Made by a program: the position numbers and the translations under genes. DNA of 64,000 bases from Dreissena polymorpha (lineage: Eukaryota > Mollusca > Bivalvia > Myida > Dreissenidae), in the NCBI RefSeq assembly GCF_020536995.1, contig NC_068357.1, positions 131,166,352 through 131,230,351 on the forward strand, given 5' to 3'. Positions 34,697 through 46,426 of this stretch are shown here, one piece after another; the first letter of the stretch is position 1, and each line of letters opens with the position of its first letter. The notes under the pieces were generated by a model. It was given only the letters and a program-made list of their open reading frames with translations, was not told the origin of the DNA and ran no database searches.

Positions 34697-36277
34697 TTAT
34701 AGGAGTAGAAAGTGCCCAAGCTATTTAGCCTGCAGTTTAAGGGGTTCGCACCTAATATAACAGTATGCGTTCTCTCATCGCATCTTTTTTTATTGCCATA
34801 ATATTCTGCATCCCAATTTAAGAAACATTTACCTTAGAATTAAGAATTATCTGACATTCCAAATGTAAATCTATTTTGTTTTGGTTTTTCCAAAATCGTT
34901 AATGACCAAAATTCACTGCTATTAACCTAAATAGTGATAAAGAAAGTAAGACTTAATTAGTAAACGTTTATACATAAATGATTCAATATATTCCTGATAA
35001 TTAATGAGGTCAAAAAGGTAGAATTACGAAATATAAACACACAAGTGGTGTTATCTCCCGTTAATAACTGACCAATATCAATTTTTAGTCGTATGTCATT
35101 TATAAAACAATTCCTTACACAATAACGTCAAAAGGAACAGAGTTCAAGTATAAATATTTTCGTATCATTCATAACAAAAAACAGAAAAATAATTTAATTT
35201 CATCCTACAAAAGCCAATATCCAGCTTGACTTGCAAGGGTACCAACGTTTAAACAAACGAATATGCATTTAGATGATGCATACATTTATTTAACATATCT
35301 TAATATTTTTTAATAATTAACTTATTCTGTAAGAAACTATGTGTCTAATTACTCACCAATTAATAGGAATTTAAAACACGTTTTCTAGAATGTATAACGC
35401 AGCGGAAATTTCGATTGGGAAATAGATTGACATGTTCGCACCCTTTTGATCATTATTAATGTATTTTTATGTATTTGTTAACAACAATATTCTAGTTGGA
35501 ATAGTGTATAATAAGTATAATAACCAAACAATTTATACAAAAGTTTGCCTTCTGCGGGAATCGACCCCGGTACTGTTCGATGCAAGAGCGCTTATGGATA
35601 TCCCTTCATCACATAGAAATTTAATATCGTGAGGTGAATATGAGAAAAATTTCCTTTGTTGGTGTTGACCAAATATCGTAGTTATATGAACATAAACGGA
35701 CACCGTTCGTAGTAGCGGGAATGTGAGACGATATTACGCGAAGTTCACTAGAAGTCTAAACAAAATTGCCCGGGAAAGAACTACGTGTCTAAGATACAGT
35801 TGAACGTGGGCCCGCGAGCATTTTGGTCCTACTTGCTTTCAAACATTATGCACAAGACGGCCATGGAGGGACTGCAGGATAAGTTGAAGCGATTGATATT
35901 TTTTGCTGATACGCATAGTAAATCATTGGAGAAACCCAAACACAGAAAGTAGATGGGTCGATTATGTCGATTACGTGGTAGGACTCCTAATGAACGCTGA
36001 AGTAGATTGCAACATGCATTCTGAGTTTCGTATCACAGGAACATGCGTTAGCTGCAAAACCAATATTAAACCTTTAACCGAGGCCTCAAACAGTATATAT
36101 TTAATCGGTATGAGCAAGTGTTGTATGAATATGTGTTAATTGTATGTGTATGGCTTTTTACAATGTTTACACTAAGTTACACTTATTCTATGCTAAAAGT
36201 GAAAATCGGATCACTTGTAAACGGGGTGAACCCTCAATTTAACCCATGGCTGAAACATGCTTTTGCGGGATGCATTC

Positions 36278-36278
<1 letters not shown>

Positions 36279-36320
<42 letters not shown>

Positions 36321-36325
36321 TGTGT
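36279..36325. repeat. (TG)n microsatellite
   Basis: About 20 TG dinucleotides with one interruption near the end. Confidence 0.95.
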
Positions 36326-36862
36326 AAGTTAATGTTAATGTGTGTTTTTTTGCTTATACGTGCATTTGTGCTGTATAAAACCTTTTGGCATTGGTCATTT
36401 GTCTAACAAAATGTTGCTATAAAAAGGTTTTGCCTTGCTTGTCCGGATCGGAAAACACTATTTATTGCCATAGCGTTTCTGGTTGATAACATTTTGTTCT
36501 TATTACTTCCTTATGTTGGATTGCTTTTGTAAAGTCAGAAATTGTGCGATTCACTTTTTGACGTTTTACGGTGAATTGTATGATATAACACATAATCATT
36601 GGACATAAATCTTATAACGTCTATACCAGTTTGACTTGTTACAACTGAGGGAAATACCCACCAACAGCTGCGTGAAGTAAGTACATGAATATCACATTCC
36701 ATAAGCCAGATAACAGTCTTGCACTTTTTCCAACTATGCCTGCATGTTAATGTAATAAGTTCATGTCAGTATAGTTAAACATTAAACTATAAACATTTAG
36801 AAGTATTCCATTTGCTAAGTAATTAGAAATCGAAAATGTTCTAGTGTTTATATTTAATTACA

Positions 36863-37092
36863 TTAACCCATTTATGCCTAGTGGACTCTCCCATCCTTCT
36901 AAATTGGATCAATCTATTTCCAAAATTAGGGATGTCTAGTTTATTTATTTCTATATTTAGAATATTTCTTACAGAAAATTATTTAAGCAAACAGCGCAGA
37001 CCCTGATGAGACGCCGCATCATGCGGCGTCTCATCTGGGTCTACGCTGTTTGCCAAGGCCTTGTTTCTAGACGCTAGGCATAAATGGGTTAA
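36863..37092. mobile_element. Palindromic MITE-like repeat, family B (copy 2)
   Basis: The ends TTAACCCATTTATGCCTAG and CTAGGCATAAATGGGTTAA are exact inverted repeats. The central hairpin GATGAGACGCCGCAT / ATGCGGCGTCTCATC sits beside AAACAGCGCAGACCC / GGGTCTACGCTGTTT. Confidence 0.85.
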
Positions 37093-38033
37093 GCATTACG
37101 ATTGTTTATACACAGTTTGAGTCTTGTAAGCTGTCGTAGTTCGCTATGAAGAAAACGTTAGTATAATCGATAGAATTATTATTTATTGATGTGTGCGAAC
37201 ACAAATACGTTGTCAACGCTTGTTTCCCAAATACAATGCATTTTCTTCACAAACGTACACATGGCAACATTGTTATGTGTGAACATCTTTGAAACCGCAG
37301 TTATCTACCAATAATCAAGATTTATATTGTTATCAAATAAAAACAAACATGTCATAATCTTTATTTCGTTTTTCTTCCTCTTGATCGCGTTCTTAAAACA
37401 GACATTCATTTATTTACTTGAATAATATTTTATTTTATATTATGAATGAAAACATACCATACCTGCACCATGAATATTTATATATCACGAACAAGCATCA
37501 CTTACATTTTAAATGGCCTTTCAGTTACCAAAACTAGTTTAGCCCTTGGCTGGCACTCGGCAGGCTATAATGCACGTACTACCCGTTTGATATGGAAGGG
37601 TAGTCAAGAAGAGCCAGAATTATGTCAAGAAATGCATGCACTGAGAGGACTTCCAACTAATTATATGATATGAACCGAGGTCGGACGTGCTCGAATGGTG
37701 TAAATTATAATTAATACCAGCGTTGATGTAAACACAATAGTTCACGGATGGTTGTTTACCCATCGTTCAGATGCTTACATTACGGTGATGCGTCTAGATA
37801 CCACATACACGAATAACATATTTTATCGTACATAGTGCATAAAACCATTATCATAGTTGTTGTCATCATTGAAGTTATAGTTGTTTTTCAGTATTGTACT
37901 AGTTATAGTTGTTGTCAGAAATCCTCTTGTCATAGTTGTTTTCGGTAGTGTCCTTATTATATAAAGCGAATCCCATACGGCAAAACAGTCCTGTTTAAAA
38001 GAACACACATTTTCCATCTACGGGTGATATATT
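37093..38033. other. Unannotated AT-rich spacer
   Basis: No gene was seen. TAGTTGTTGTCA-type short repeats occur at about 37850-37940. Confidence 0.4.
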
Positions 38034-38540
38034 TTAAAGGGGCCTTTTCACAGATCTTGGCATGTTTTGAAGTTTGTTAATAAATGCTTTATATTGATAA
38101 ATGTAAACATTGGATACAAAAAGCTCCAGTAAATATCAATAAAATTTAAAAAAAGAAAACAAGGTAACCCTCAGCAGGGCTGGAACCACTGACCCCTGGA
38201 GTCCTGGAGTAAAAAGTCTACCACTTAGACCACTCGGCCATTCTTCCGTATACAATGCACGATGTATTTTATACTTTTATAAGCAATCCACGTAGTTTCA
38301 CAAAATATAACGACAACAACAGAACTTTCCAAATTATTAATTCGTTTCGCGTCGCAACGCTTTATAATTTTGTGGTTTTTAAATCGTCAAAAGATGCATA
38401 TATTGGCTATTTTAGAGCATGGTAAATGTTCAGTATTACTGTTTCCTCACAAATATCATAACTAAAACGAAAATTTGCGAATCTGAAATAACTTTTTTTT
38501 TCAATTTTGTAAATTTACCCAAACGTAAAGGCCCCTTTAA
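38034..38540. mobile_element. TIR-bounded repeat with tRNA-like core (family T, copy 2)
   Basis: The ends TTAAAGGGGCCTTTTCACAG / ACGTAAAGGCCCCTTTAA are inverted. The minus strand of 38165-38252 carries TGGCCGAGTGGTCTAAG (a Leu/Ser tRNA-type box A) and GGTTCCAGCCC (box B). The A box here is closer to a real tRNA than in copies 1 and 3. Confidence 0.7.
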
Positions 38541-39783
38541 TCTGCATAATTAAACAGTAAACGATACGATTTGAACGTTTAATATATACATAGTTAAATA
38601 ATTATATTGTTTTATATATCCCCAAACACGAAAAAATGTTCGGTTTTCTAGTGAAAAAGAATTTCAATAATTGATATTACGTACAACACATCATAAGTTT
38701 GTCTGAATGCGGCTGTCTGTTTGTGTTTAGGTAATATTTTTGCCTTAAGAAAATGCGTAAATTGTAAACTATTATTAATGAAATAAAAATTCTTAAGTCG
38801 TTGTTCTTGATATTAAATGTTGGCTTTTTTCGAAAAAGAAAAGGGAACACAATATTGTGCTTATTTAAACGGTAGTAAGAACAGTCTTGGTCGTACAAAA
38901 ATGAGCATTTGTTATTCATAGTATCAAAAAAGGTACACATGGACCGTTCCAGGATTTCATTATAACATTTGAATATTAATGATACAAACAAAATGCATGT
39001 ATCAGTAACAAAATAAAGATCAACTGTCAACAGTTTTACTTCTATTTTTCCTTATACAATGAAAATAAGCCAACGATGTAATTATTTAATTAACAATGTA
39101 CATAACAAAACACGAGTAATCGATATATGATCATACTCTTTGACGAAGTTCAATTGTTTTGAGTGAGGTAGCAAGTAAGAGCCAGTATCATGACAAATAG
39201 TATACAAAGATAACCGCTAGATATAATGCATATAATGATACGAGCTCACATCGGCCACGCTTGAAAGCAGTTAACAATAATTACTATAAACATTTTTAAA
39301 TCATAGAGACGATACAGTGTTTCATTTTCGTTTGCTGATCCATCCTATGAACTGCGTTTGACATAATATAGAATGTTCCACGAGAGATGTATGTCGATAT
39401 AGATCTTCTGATAGTTGAAATTAAAGAGACTGCTCGCAGATAGGAAAAATAACACTCAGAGCAAATGGCATATATTAAAAACTGAATATAAACCTTATGT
39501 TAATAAAATCTATTCATATAATAGCATGTTTTTTAATTTTGTCTATACCCCTAAACAATATGAATTCAACATTAATCAGCATAATGCCATTGGCGTCTAA
39601 ACAATCTGTCAATTAAAAGTCTAATGTGTGACAACCAATGAGCGCTTGTGTAACCCAATCATACAACATCGTTGTCAATGTGGTAAACATTAGAATCGCC
39701 TAAAATACTGTAATTGCTATAAATATATACGCATGTATCACAGGCGATTATTTTGCATTACTGTGAAACAATTGTAACTGTTT
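38541..39783. other. Spacer downstream of the kinase gene
   Basis: No gene was seen. Minus-strand frames here are short and AT-driven, and the kinase 3' UTR must lie at the right edge. I did not find a convincing minus-strand AATAAA close to the stop. Confidence 0.4.
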
Positions 39784-42700
39784 TTATAACGCTGTCGCCT
39801 TGCATTTGTCCCATTTACATAACATCTCGTCAATGTTTACTCTGTCCATCGCGTTAATTCTGAGGCACTCTTCAAGCAAACAAATGACTTCTTTTGGAAC
39901 TCTGTAGTCAAGCGCTTGCGATTTGATTTTAAGGAAGTCTACCCAAGATTCTTTCATTTGTTGAGCAAGAATGTCATCATGGAATCCTTTGTATGGAACC
40001 TCGAGACAGATGATGAAGATAAGGAGAATGCCGAGGCTCCAGACGTCAACCGGTTTAGGCAGGAATGGCTGTTGTGACAGGATCATCTCTGGCGGTAGAT
40101 AAGACGCTGTGCCGATATAATCCGTACACAGCAACAGCGATCCGGCGTCTGTGAAGTGTATGTATACAAATGTAAACAAGTAAATCATTGAGTCGTTAAT
40201 TTAGTTAGCATAAAAAACTACCTGTGTAAGTCGGGAAACAGACAGCAAAAAGGCAGGCATTCGCATTAGGCATCATTGCTTAAGAACGAATAACGAATAC
40301 TCCTATTTAAAAATAATCTCGATATTCAATGCATCAGAAAAGTCATATGAAAAAACCTTTTACAGAGTTTGGAAGTGCATACAAATGTTAATTTCGACAA
40401 ATTGAATCTAAAATCACTGACCGATAAGAAGTGGGAACCACCTAAACAAAAACAATTTTAATACAATATATGTAATGGGTAGGAAGATTGTTTGAATTCA
40501 GCAGATCAAACACGGTTTTATTATATAACAAAGGTTTTATTTACAATTAAGCTAAACTAAATATGCTGTGTTGCGTGATTGTACCAGTAAAAATATTATT
40601 TTCTCGCTTCTTTTGTTCGCTTTAATGTTAAATTTATTACAACAAATAAATTAACCATTTTAACAAGTCATTAAAAATGGAAGCGAACCTGCGCACAAAC
40701 AATCTATTTAAGTCATATGATGTCAAGCATCATACTTTTTTATTAGACCTTTTTATTTATTTTTTTAAATATGAAAACATATATTTAACAAGAAATATCT
40801 TTAAAAAGAAATACGGCGGTGACTGTGGTCGTTGTTTATGAACGATCAAAAGTTATATCTATGAGATAAAAATAGCGAATGCCTTTTTACCGCGCAGTTC
40901 TTAACTGCATCACTCGCACATCAATTACGGGGTGTTGCGCCAGATTTCGTGACTTATTTCGCTTTATTCGATATACTTACTCAGATATCTATATTTACAT
41001 AATAAAAAGACACAAGAAGCATGAAAATAAATGAAAACATATAGGTCAGCCGGCGTTGCACTAAAATCTTATTTTATTCCATTATTAATAGAATCGTGAA
41101 TCACCGTGCTCATGCTTAATAAATTGGTCTAAATGGATAAATATTTCAAATTACATTAATCAAAATTGGTCCGAACCATACAGTTATGGAAAACACATTA
41201 CAATCTTTTATTGACATACCACAATAATATCGCCGAATATCTTTATTTATTATCTTTCTGATCAAACTGAACTTCAAGTTCACATAGTTTACGCGATAGC
41301 GTTTATATATCGAGTGCTGTTACTGACCGCAAACTGACCTCGATACCTTATGGGTTGCAATGCAATGCAACAAAGTGAGGTAACAATTCAACCGCTGGAA
41401 TTTTGAAAACAATTTTAAATATTTACGTCAATGCGTATATCAGGTTACTGAACAACAATACGTATATGATCTACCATTGATGAGTAGACAGAATTCAATA
41501 CATGTATTGTAGTAATTATCAAATATGATATAACAGCCTTTAAGTACAAACGCCTGACATTCTTCTCAATAAAACATTATCATGAGAGATAAAATTGTGT
41601 TATGCTGAATACGCAGTTAACATAGTTGCTAAACGAACTGTTGTATCCCTTTTCATACCCTATACTTCCCAAAAATAGAAAGTCGATGGAATAACATCTT
41701 AATGTAAATGTGAAATATGTTTGAATATTGCACGTTTTCTACTGCAAACAAATTCAGGCCTATCCGCGGGCAAATGTAGGTAGATGCAACTTGTGATCGA
41801 TTTATAATTGGTTTCAATTTATTTGGGTCCCGATCTATCAGCTGCCATTTAGGCAAACATAGTCGGATACAAACAGTTGTACTACATTTCCGTAAAGCGA
41901 TCACAAATGGAACGCATGCAAATACAAAAAGGATTTACATATAGTTAAACACCTCGGCATTTATTCCGAAATTGAAAAAATGACATTAATAAAGAACAAC
42001 ACCTACAAAATTTAAAAATTACTAATCCATTTAGACTACCGCACTTAAGTGTGCCCGTCAACTTTCGGGAATACAAATTTACTATAGCGAAAGGTATATT
42101 TAAACGAAATATTTCATGCGAACAGTCTGGCTAAATCCGAAGTAGGTTAAATACTTATAAAAATATAATTACTAAATTTAATTAAGGCTTGTTAAATGAT
42201 AATATTCTAAATGTTGGAACAATTTCTAAAAATAAATCGATTAATGCATTTTCTCTGTTTAGTAAACGTCTAAGAAATAAACGTTCACATGGCATTAGGA
42301 AAAATGGTAACTTAAGGCGTAAATTTAAACGTCTGCTTTCTTTAAATGATTGCTACACAGTATTACAAAATGGGGGTAAACATAAATTACTAAGTGCACT
42401 TTGCTCTCTTTCTGTTTCTTCGTTGGCGCATATTGATAAGGAATGTAAACTTATTTTACTTCAATCTGACCCTCTATATGAATGTGCTTGTATTATTGAA
42501 TCTTTCACTGACTACTATCTTAAACCTTTTATTGAAAATGTACTTAACAAAACTAGAAATCGTATCAAAATTGAGTTTTGTAACAAAGGTCTTGATTTAA
42601 TTGACCTTCCTAAAATATTCAATAATAAAAATGTACGTCGGTTGATTCCCCCTTATTTCCGCAATACTGAATCACCACTTATTTGCTACAAATATAGTAA

Positions 42701-45700
42701 ACCTGTAAGAAGTATCGTTTTTAATTATAATTCTATTTCCACAGATATAAATGTAATAAGAAATTGTCCTACATTATGTGACTGTACTAGTTCTAAATAT
42801 ATATATGGTCCAGTTGGACATGTTATTACTGGGGACCTTAATTTCATTCAAAATAAAAACCTTAGAAATTTGCTACGCAGAGGCCATAAGTACAGACTGC
42901 CTATTCCTGTTGATTTTGATGACTGCATTAAGAATATCGTAACATCCTTACATGATTATTGCACTAAATGGTGCAGGAAGGAAAATGCTGAAATTACTGC
43001 ACTCAATGATTGGAAAACAAAAATATTTAGTATGGCCATGAATAAAATATGTTTTTATGATACACATCCTTTGGCCCTACCACATTCACCTAAATTTAAT
43101 AAACAAAATCTCTGTAAATTGCTTGAAGACTTAAAATCTAAATTCGTCTTAGTTCCTGCTGATAAGGCTGCTAATAATGTTATCAAAATATGACGAGTGT
43201 TTTATGTTCAAACTATTTCACAAGAACTTTCACAAACTACATCATATTGTGAGTACAATAAGCAACCTAATGAAAATATTACCGACCATGTTGCCCTATG
43301 CATAAAGTTAAATGTAATAGTCAATATTACTGACAAGAAATTGCCATCACTTTACTGGATACCTAAATTACATAAGACGCCATATAAAAGTCGTTTTATC
43401 GCTAATTCAGTGTCTTGTACCACCAAACTATTATCAGTGTATCTTACATCTGCATTGAGTGCTATTAGATATCATATAGCTAAATTTTGTAATAAAGGTT
43501 ATGAAAATAGTAATATTAACCTATTTTGGTCAATAAAAAACACCTTAGAAGTTATTGATAAAATTGAAAATAAAAAATATAAGGTGTCACAGGCAAGTAC
43601 TTATGATTTTTCGACACTATATACAACGCTTCCTCACGCTTTAATAAAATCTAAACTTGTTTCTTTGATTGAAAAAACTTTTGCTAGAGAGAAATGTTTG
43701 TATCTAGCTTTAAACACTAAAACAGCTTTTTTTACTAATCAGATATTAGATAATTACATCATTTGGACTGGTCTTGACTTTTGTGCAGCACTTACTTTTC
43801 TTTTGGATAACTTGTTTGTTGAATTTAATGGTAAAATATTTAAACAAATTATTGGCGTTCCTATGGGTACCAATTGTGCGCCACTTTTGGCTGACCTTTT
43901 TTTATATTGTTATGAAAGCGAATTTATGTTAGAATTATCTAAAACTAAGCAAGTAGATTTGATTAATTGTTTTAACCTTACTAGTAGGTACATTGATGAC
44001 ATACTTAATTTAGATAATCCATTATTTGAACAATATATTCACAAAATCTACCCAAAAGAACTAGTCTTAAATAGATCGTGTATATCCAATACAGACGCTG
44101 CGTATTTAGACTTACATTTAACTATTAATAATAATTTGATCAAAACTAGTTTATACGACAAACGGGACGATTTTAACTTTGAAATTGTGAATTTTCCGTT
44201 TCTAGATGGCAACATCCCTAAAGGACCTTCCTATGGTATTTACATTTCGCAGTTGGTACGTTATGCCAGAGCATGTTCGTGTATTAAAGATTTTAATGAT
44301 CGTAATCTAATATTAACTAAAAAATTGCTAAAACAAGGCTTTTTGTATCATAACCTAGAAATAAATTTGCTAGATTTTACTCTAAGTATGGTGATTTAAT
44401 TTCCAAATATAATGTTTCTTTAAAATGGCATTTAAATAATGGAATCTCCCATCCATCATTTTATGGAGACATTTTGAAGCGTGTCCGCAAATTAAAATAT
44501 GTTAAACCAAATGTTCATATTAAACTTTTCAATTTAATTAACTTGTTTTTATCAAAAGGATACGATGCTTATGTACTTAAAAACACGTGTTTGATGGTTT
44601 TCGATTCACTATATCTTTCTTCCCTTAAAATTTGGAATCATTAGTGATATTATAGGCATTTTTCACTGTTGAATAAAATTGTGTCATTGTGTCGTATGAA
44701 CAAATCTGCATGAATACTACATTATAGGCATTTTTCACTGTTGAATAAAATTGTGTCATTGTGTCGTATGAACAAATCTGCATGTGAACTACATTTGGAC
44801 TCAAATCGTACATCAAATCATTTCTGTCTTCAGTTGTCAAAACACCTATATACTGTTTGATTCCAATAATGTCGCTTTAATGGAATTACCATTTGTATTC
44901 ATTTGCTTCTTAATATTAAATCACGTAAACTTGTTTTATTAGTAGCACAGCCCCATTAATATTTTTATTTAGTACTGCCCTTGGAATTTGTTCACGTCAT
45001 TATGTCATTATGGATTTTTGTGACGTCATACGACCGACTTTCCCAGTTGTAATCTACATGCATAGGTCATTGGGTTTATAATGTTCCATTTTATTTATAT
45101 TTTCTCTGTGATAGGCGTTTCTTGTTTGATTTTATCAATTTTAATTTGTTTAGCAGTCACATAAACAACCAAGCTATGTAATATGGAATTTTTACACCCA
45201 TTATTGCTGCTTCTTCCTGTATTTGCGCGATGATTATCTGAGATATTAACTCTATGATTCTACATTCTCAAATCTTTTCTATAAAGAAGGAATGTAGTTG
45301 ACAATTGTTAATAGTTTTATTTGATCATTCGTCAAAAAGTTGTAATTCTGTTACTCTTGTATCTTCAATGCAATTGAGTAATTAAATAGTAATTAAATTG
45401 AATGCGTTTTAATTCCCTTTTATTATTGTTTAATTTGAGTTACAATGCTATGACGTTAAATTTTATTTACACTTAAATGTATTATGAATATTGCTGGGCC
45501 AAGTGTGAGGTTGAGCGCTCTATAACCAGGTTTAAACCCCCAATGCTTTGCATTGACCGTTCCAAGGCGGTGACCCCAGCTTTATTCATATTTTGTGTTT
45601 ATGTTGGTTTGTATTGTGCTGTATTGTGCTGTTTTGTACTGTTTGGGCAATCGGTCACTTGCCTTAAAGAAAGGACCAACTAATTGTTTTTAATGAAAAT

Positions 45701-46366
45701 TCAATACTGCTCCAGCAGCTGGAGTTTCACTTCTTTATATTGTGTATCTATAATAATTTAAACACAGGTGCATGTACACCACTCCTTTTTTAAGTTTACA
45801 ATGAAAGTAATGTACTTAAAATGTTCAATGGGAATTAAACATATGTCAACACTTAAAATACCCGTAATGCACTTTACGGCGAGACCGAAGTCGGCAATCT
45901 TGACCACAAGATCGTCTGTCAGTAGAATGTTCACTGGAGTGAGATCGCGATGTGAAATCTCCATGGAATGGCAATACATAACACCATGAAGTACTTGGGC
46001 AAATATGTCATACTTCTGTCCATGTAGCATGTCTTCATGGGACAACAAGTAGCGCTGAAGGTTTTCGTTTGCGGCGTACTCCATTATGATATGAATTTCA
46101 TTGACATCAATCACAATATCGTGCATGGCAATGATGTTCCTATGCTTTAGGCGGGATAGACAATAGATTTCGCTCATGATATAGGCGTCATCTCGAAAGT
46201 CCCCGCGGTATTTGATCTGCTTCATTGCATATACCTTCTTGTCTTGGTTCTTACTGATCTTGAAAATATCTCCGAAACTTCCGTAATCGATCATTTCTAA
46301 AACACTGTAACTACATATTCCGGTTCCAATAGTTTTTACAGATCCCATCGGGTTAACCCAATGCAT
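39784..46366 (-). CDS. Protein kinase, 289 residues, two exons
   Basis: Exon 1 is 46366-45862 (ATG at 46366; donor ..ACGG|GTATTT) and exon 2 is 40148-39784 (acceptor CTTCACAG; TAA stop). The phase-1 junction joins ADFGLAVKCIT to DAGSLLLCTDYIG, which keeps the normal activation-loop length. Visible motifs: glycine loop DYGSFG (the first Gly is Asp), VAIK Lys49 in YAMK, helix-C Glu66, HRD 139-141, Asn146, DFG 159-161, PPEM (APE-like) and DVWSLGILL. It is essentially a bare kinase domain with about 20 extra N-terminal residues. HRDLTPVN has Thr where most Ser/Thr kinases have Lys. Its nearest subfamily is uncertain (PLK4/Aurora/CAMK-like appearance). The 5.7 kb intron carries R1 copy 4 and a Penelope-like element. 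The first exon could instead begin at an acceptor near 46426, in phase 1, with more N-terminal exons upstream. Confidence 0.85.
40787..41645 (+). mobile_element. R1 repeat, copy 4, in the kinase intron
   Basis: It starts ACAAGAAATATCTTTAAAAA and shares TTGTTTATGAACGATCAAAA, GCGCAGTTCTTAACTGCATC, ATTACGGGGTGTTGCGCCAG and the GTTTACGCGATAGCGTTTAT block. It is more diverged from copies 1 and 3 than they are from each other, and closest to copy 2 in the left part. The right end is ragged. Confidence 0.65.
42189..44642 (+). pseudogene. Penelope-like reverse transcriptase, lightly broken
   Basis: About 800 residues. The N-terminal region has C-rich CDCTSSKYIYGPVGHVITGD and PVDFDDCIKNIV. Then come LVPADKAANNV (in the place of the DKG motif typical of Penelope-like RTs), YWIPKLHKTPYKSRFIA, YDFSTLYTTLPHALI (catalytic D), GVPMGTNCAPLLADLFLY, SRYIDDILNL (YIDD) and YLDLHL, followed by LYDKRDDFNFEIVNFPF and HPSFYGDILKRVRKL. 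No GIY-YIG endonuclease is visible at the end. One in-frame TGA (43191-43193) and one frame change near 44365 interrupt it. The first in-frame codon after the upstream stop (42183) is TTG at 42189. The subclade is not assigned. Confidence 0.75.
44649..44792 (+). repeat. 72-bp tandem duplication in the Penelope-like 3' region
   Basis: Two near-identical copies beginning ATTATAGGCATTTTTCACTG and ending ACAAATCTGCATG. The inverted sister copy near 63725-63805 has the unit once. Confidence 0.9.
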
Positions 46367-46426
46367 TATCCTTAATTGTTGTGTTACATTTATATTCACG
46401 TTTGAAAGTGAACAACCTGCACCTAT

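Larger units (their letters stand above)
32798..36278. other. Gene-poor AT-rich stretch
   Basis: No supportable gene was seen. It contains two perfect inverted repeats (34615-34638, 34667-34696) and a weak tRNA-like box B (GGTCGATTCCC on the minus strand near 35552-35562). Frames at 33671-33883 and 35903-36139 show no domain or splice context that I trust. Confidence 0.4.
42181..45741 (+). mobile_element. Penelope-like retroelement, copy 1 (in the kinase intron, antisense to the gene)
   Basis: The reverse transcriptase frame (42189-44642) is followed by a 1.1 kb 3' region ending with a CTCCAGC/GCTGGAG hairpin at 45710-45724 and TTCTTTATATT. Its 3' end is fixed by comparison with the inverted copy at 62718. 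The 5' boundary between 41646 and 42189 is not resolved. The 3' region includes a 72-bp tandem duplication and a tRNA-like stretch (GGCCAAGTGTGAGG..GGTTTAAACCCCC, 45495-45540). Confidence 0.75.

Noticed and set aside
35903-36139. 78-codon frame
   Set aside because: No recognisable domain or conserved cysteine pattern; single unsupported frame.
44625-44840. Minus-strand protein with an internal 24-residue repeat
   Set aside because: It is the shadow of the 72-bp tandem duplication in the Penelope-like 3' region.
45758-45861. Extension of kinase exon 1 past the DFG block
   Set aside because: The residues after CIT read into intron sequence; the G|GTATTT donor restores the frame with exon 2 and gives a normal activation loop.
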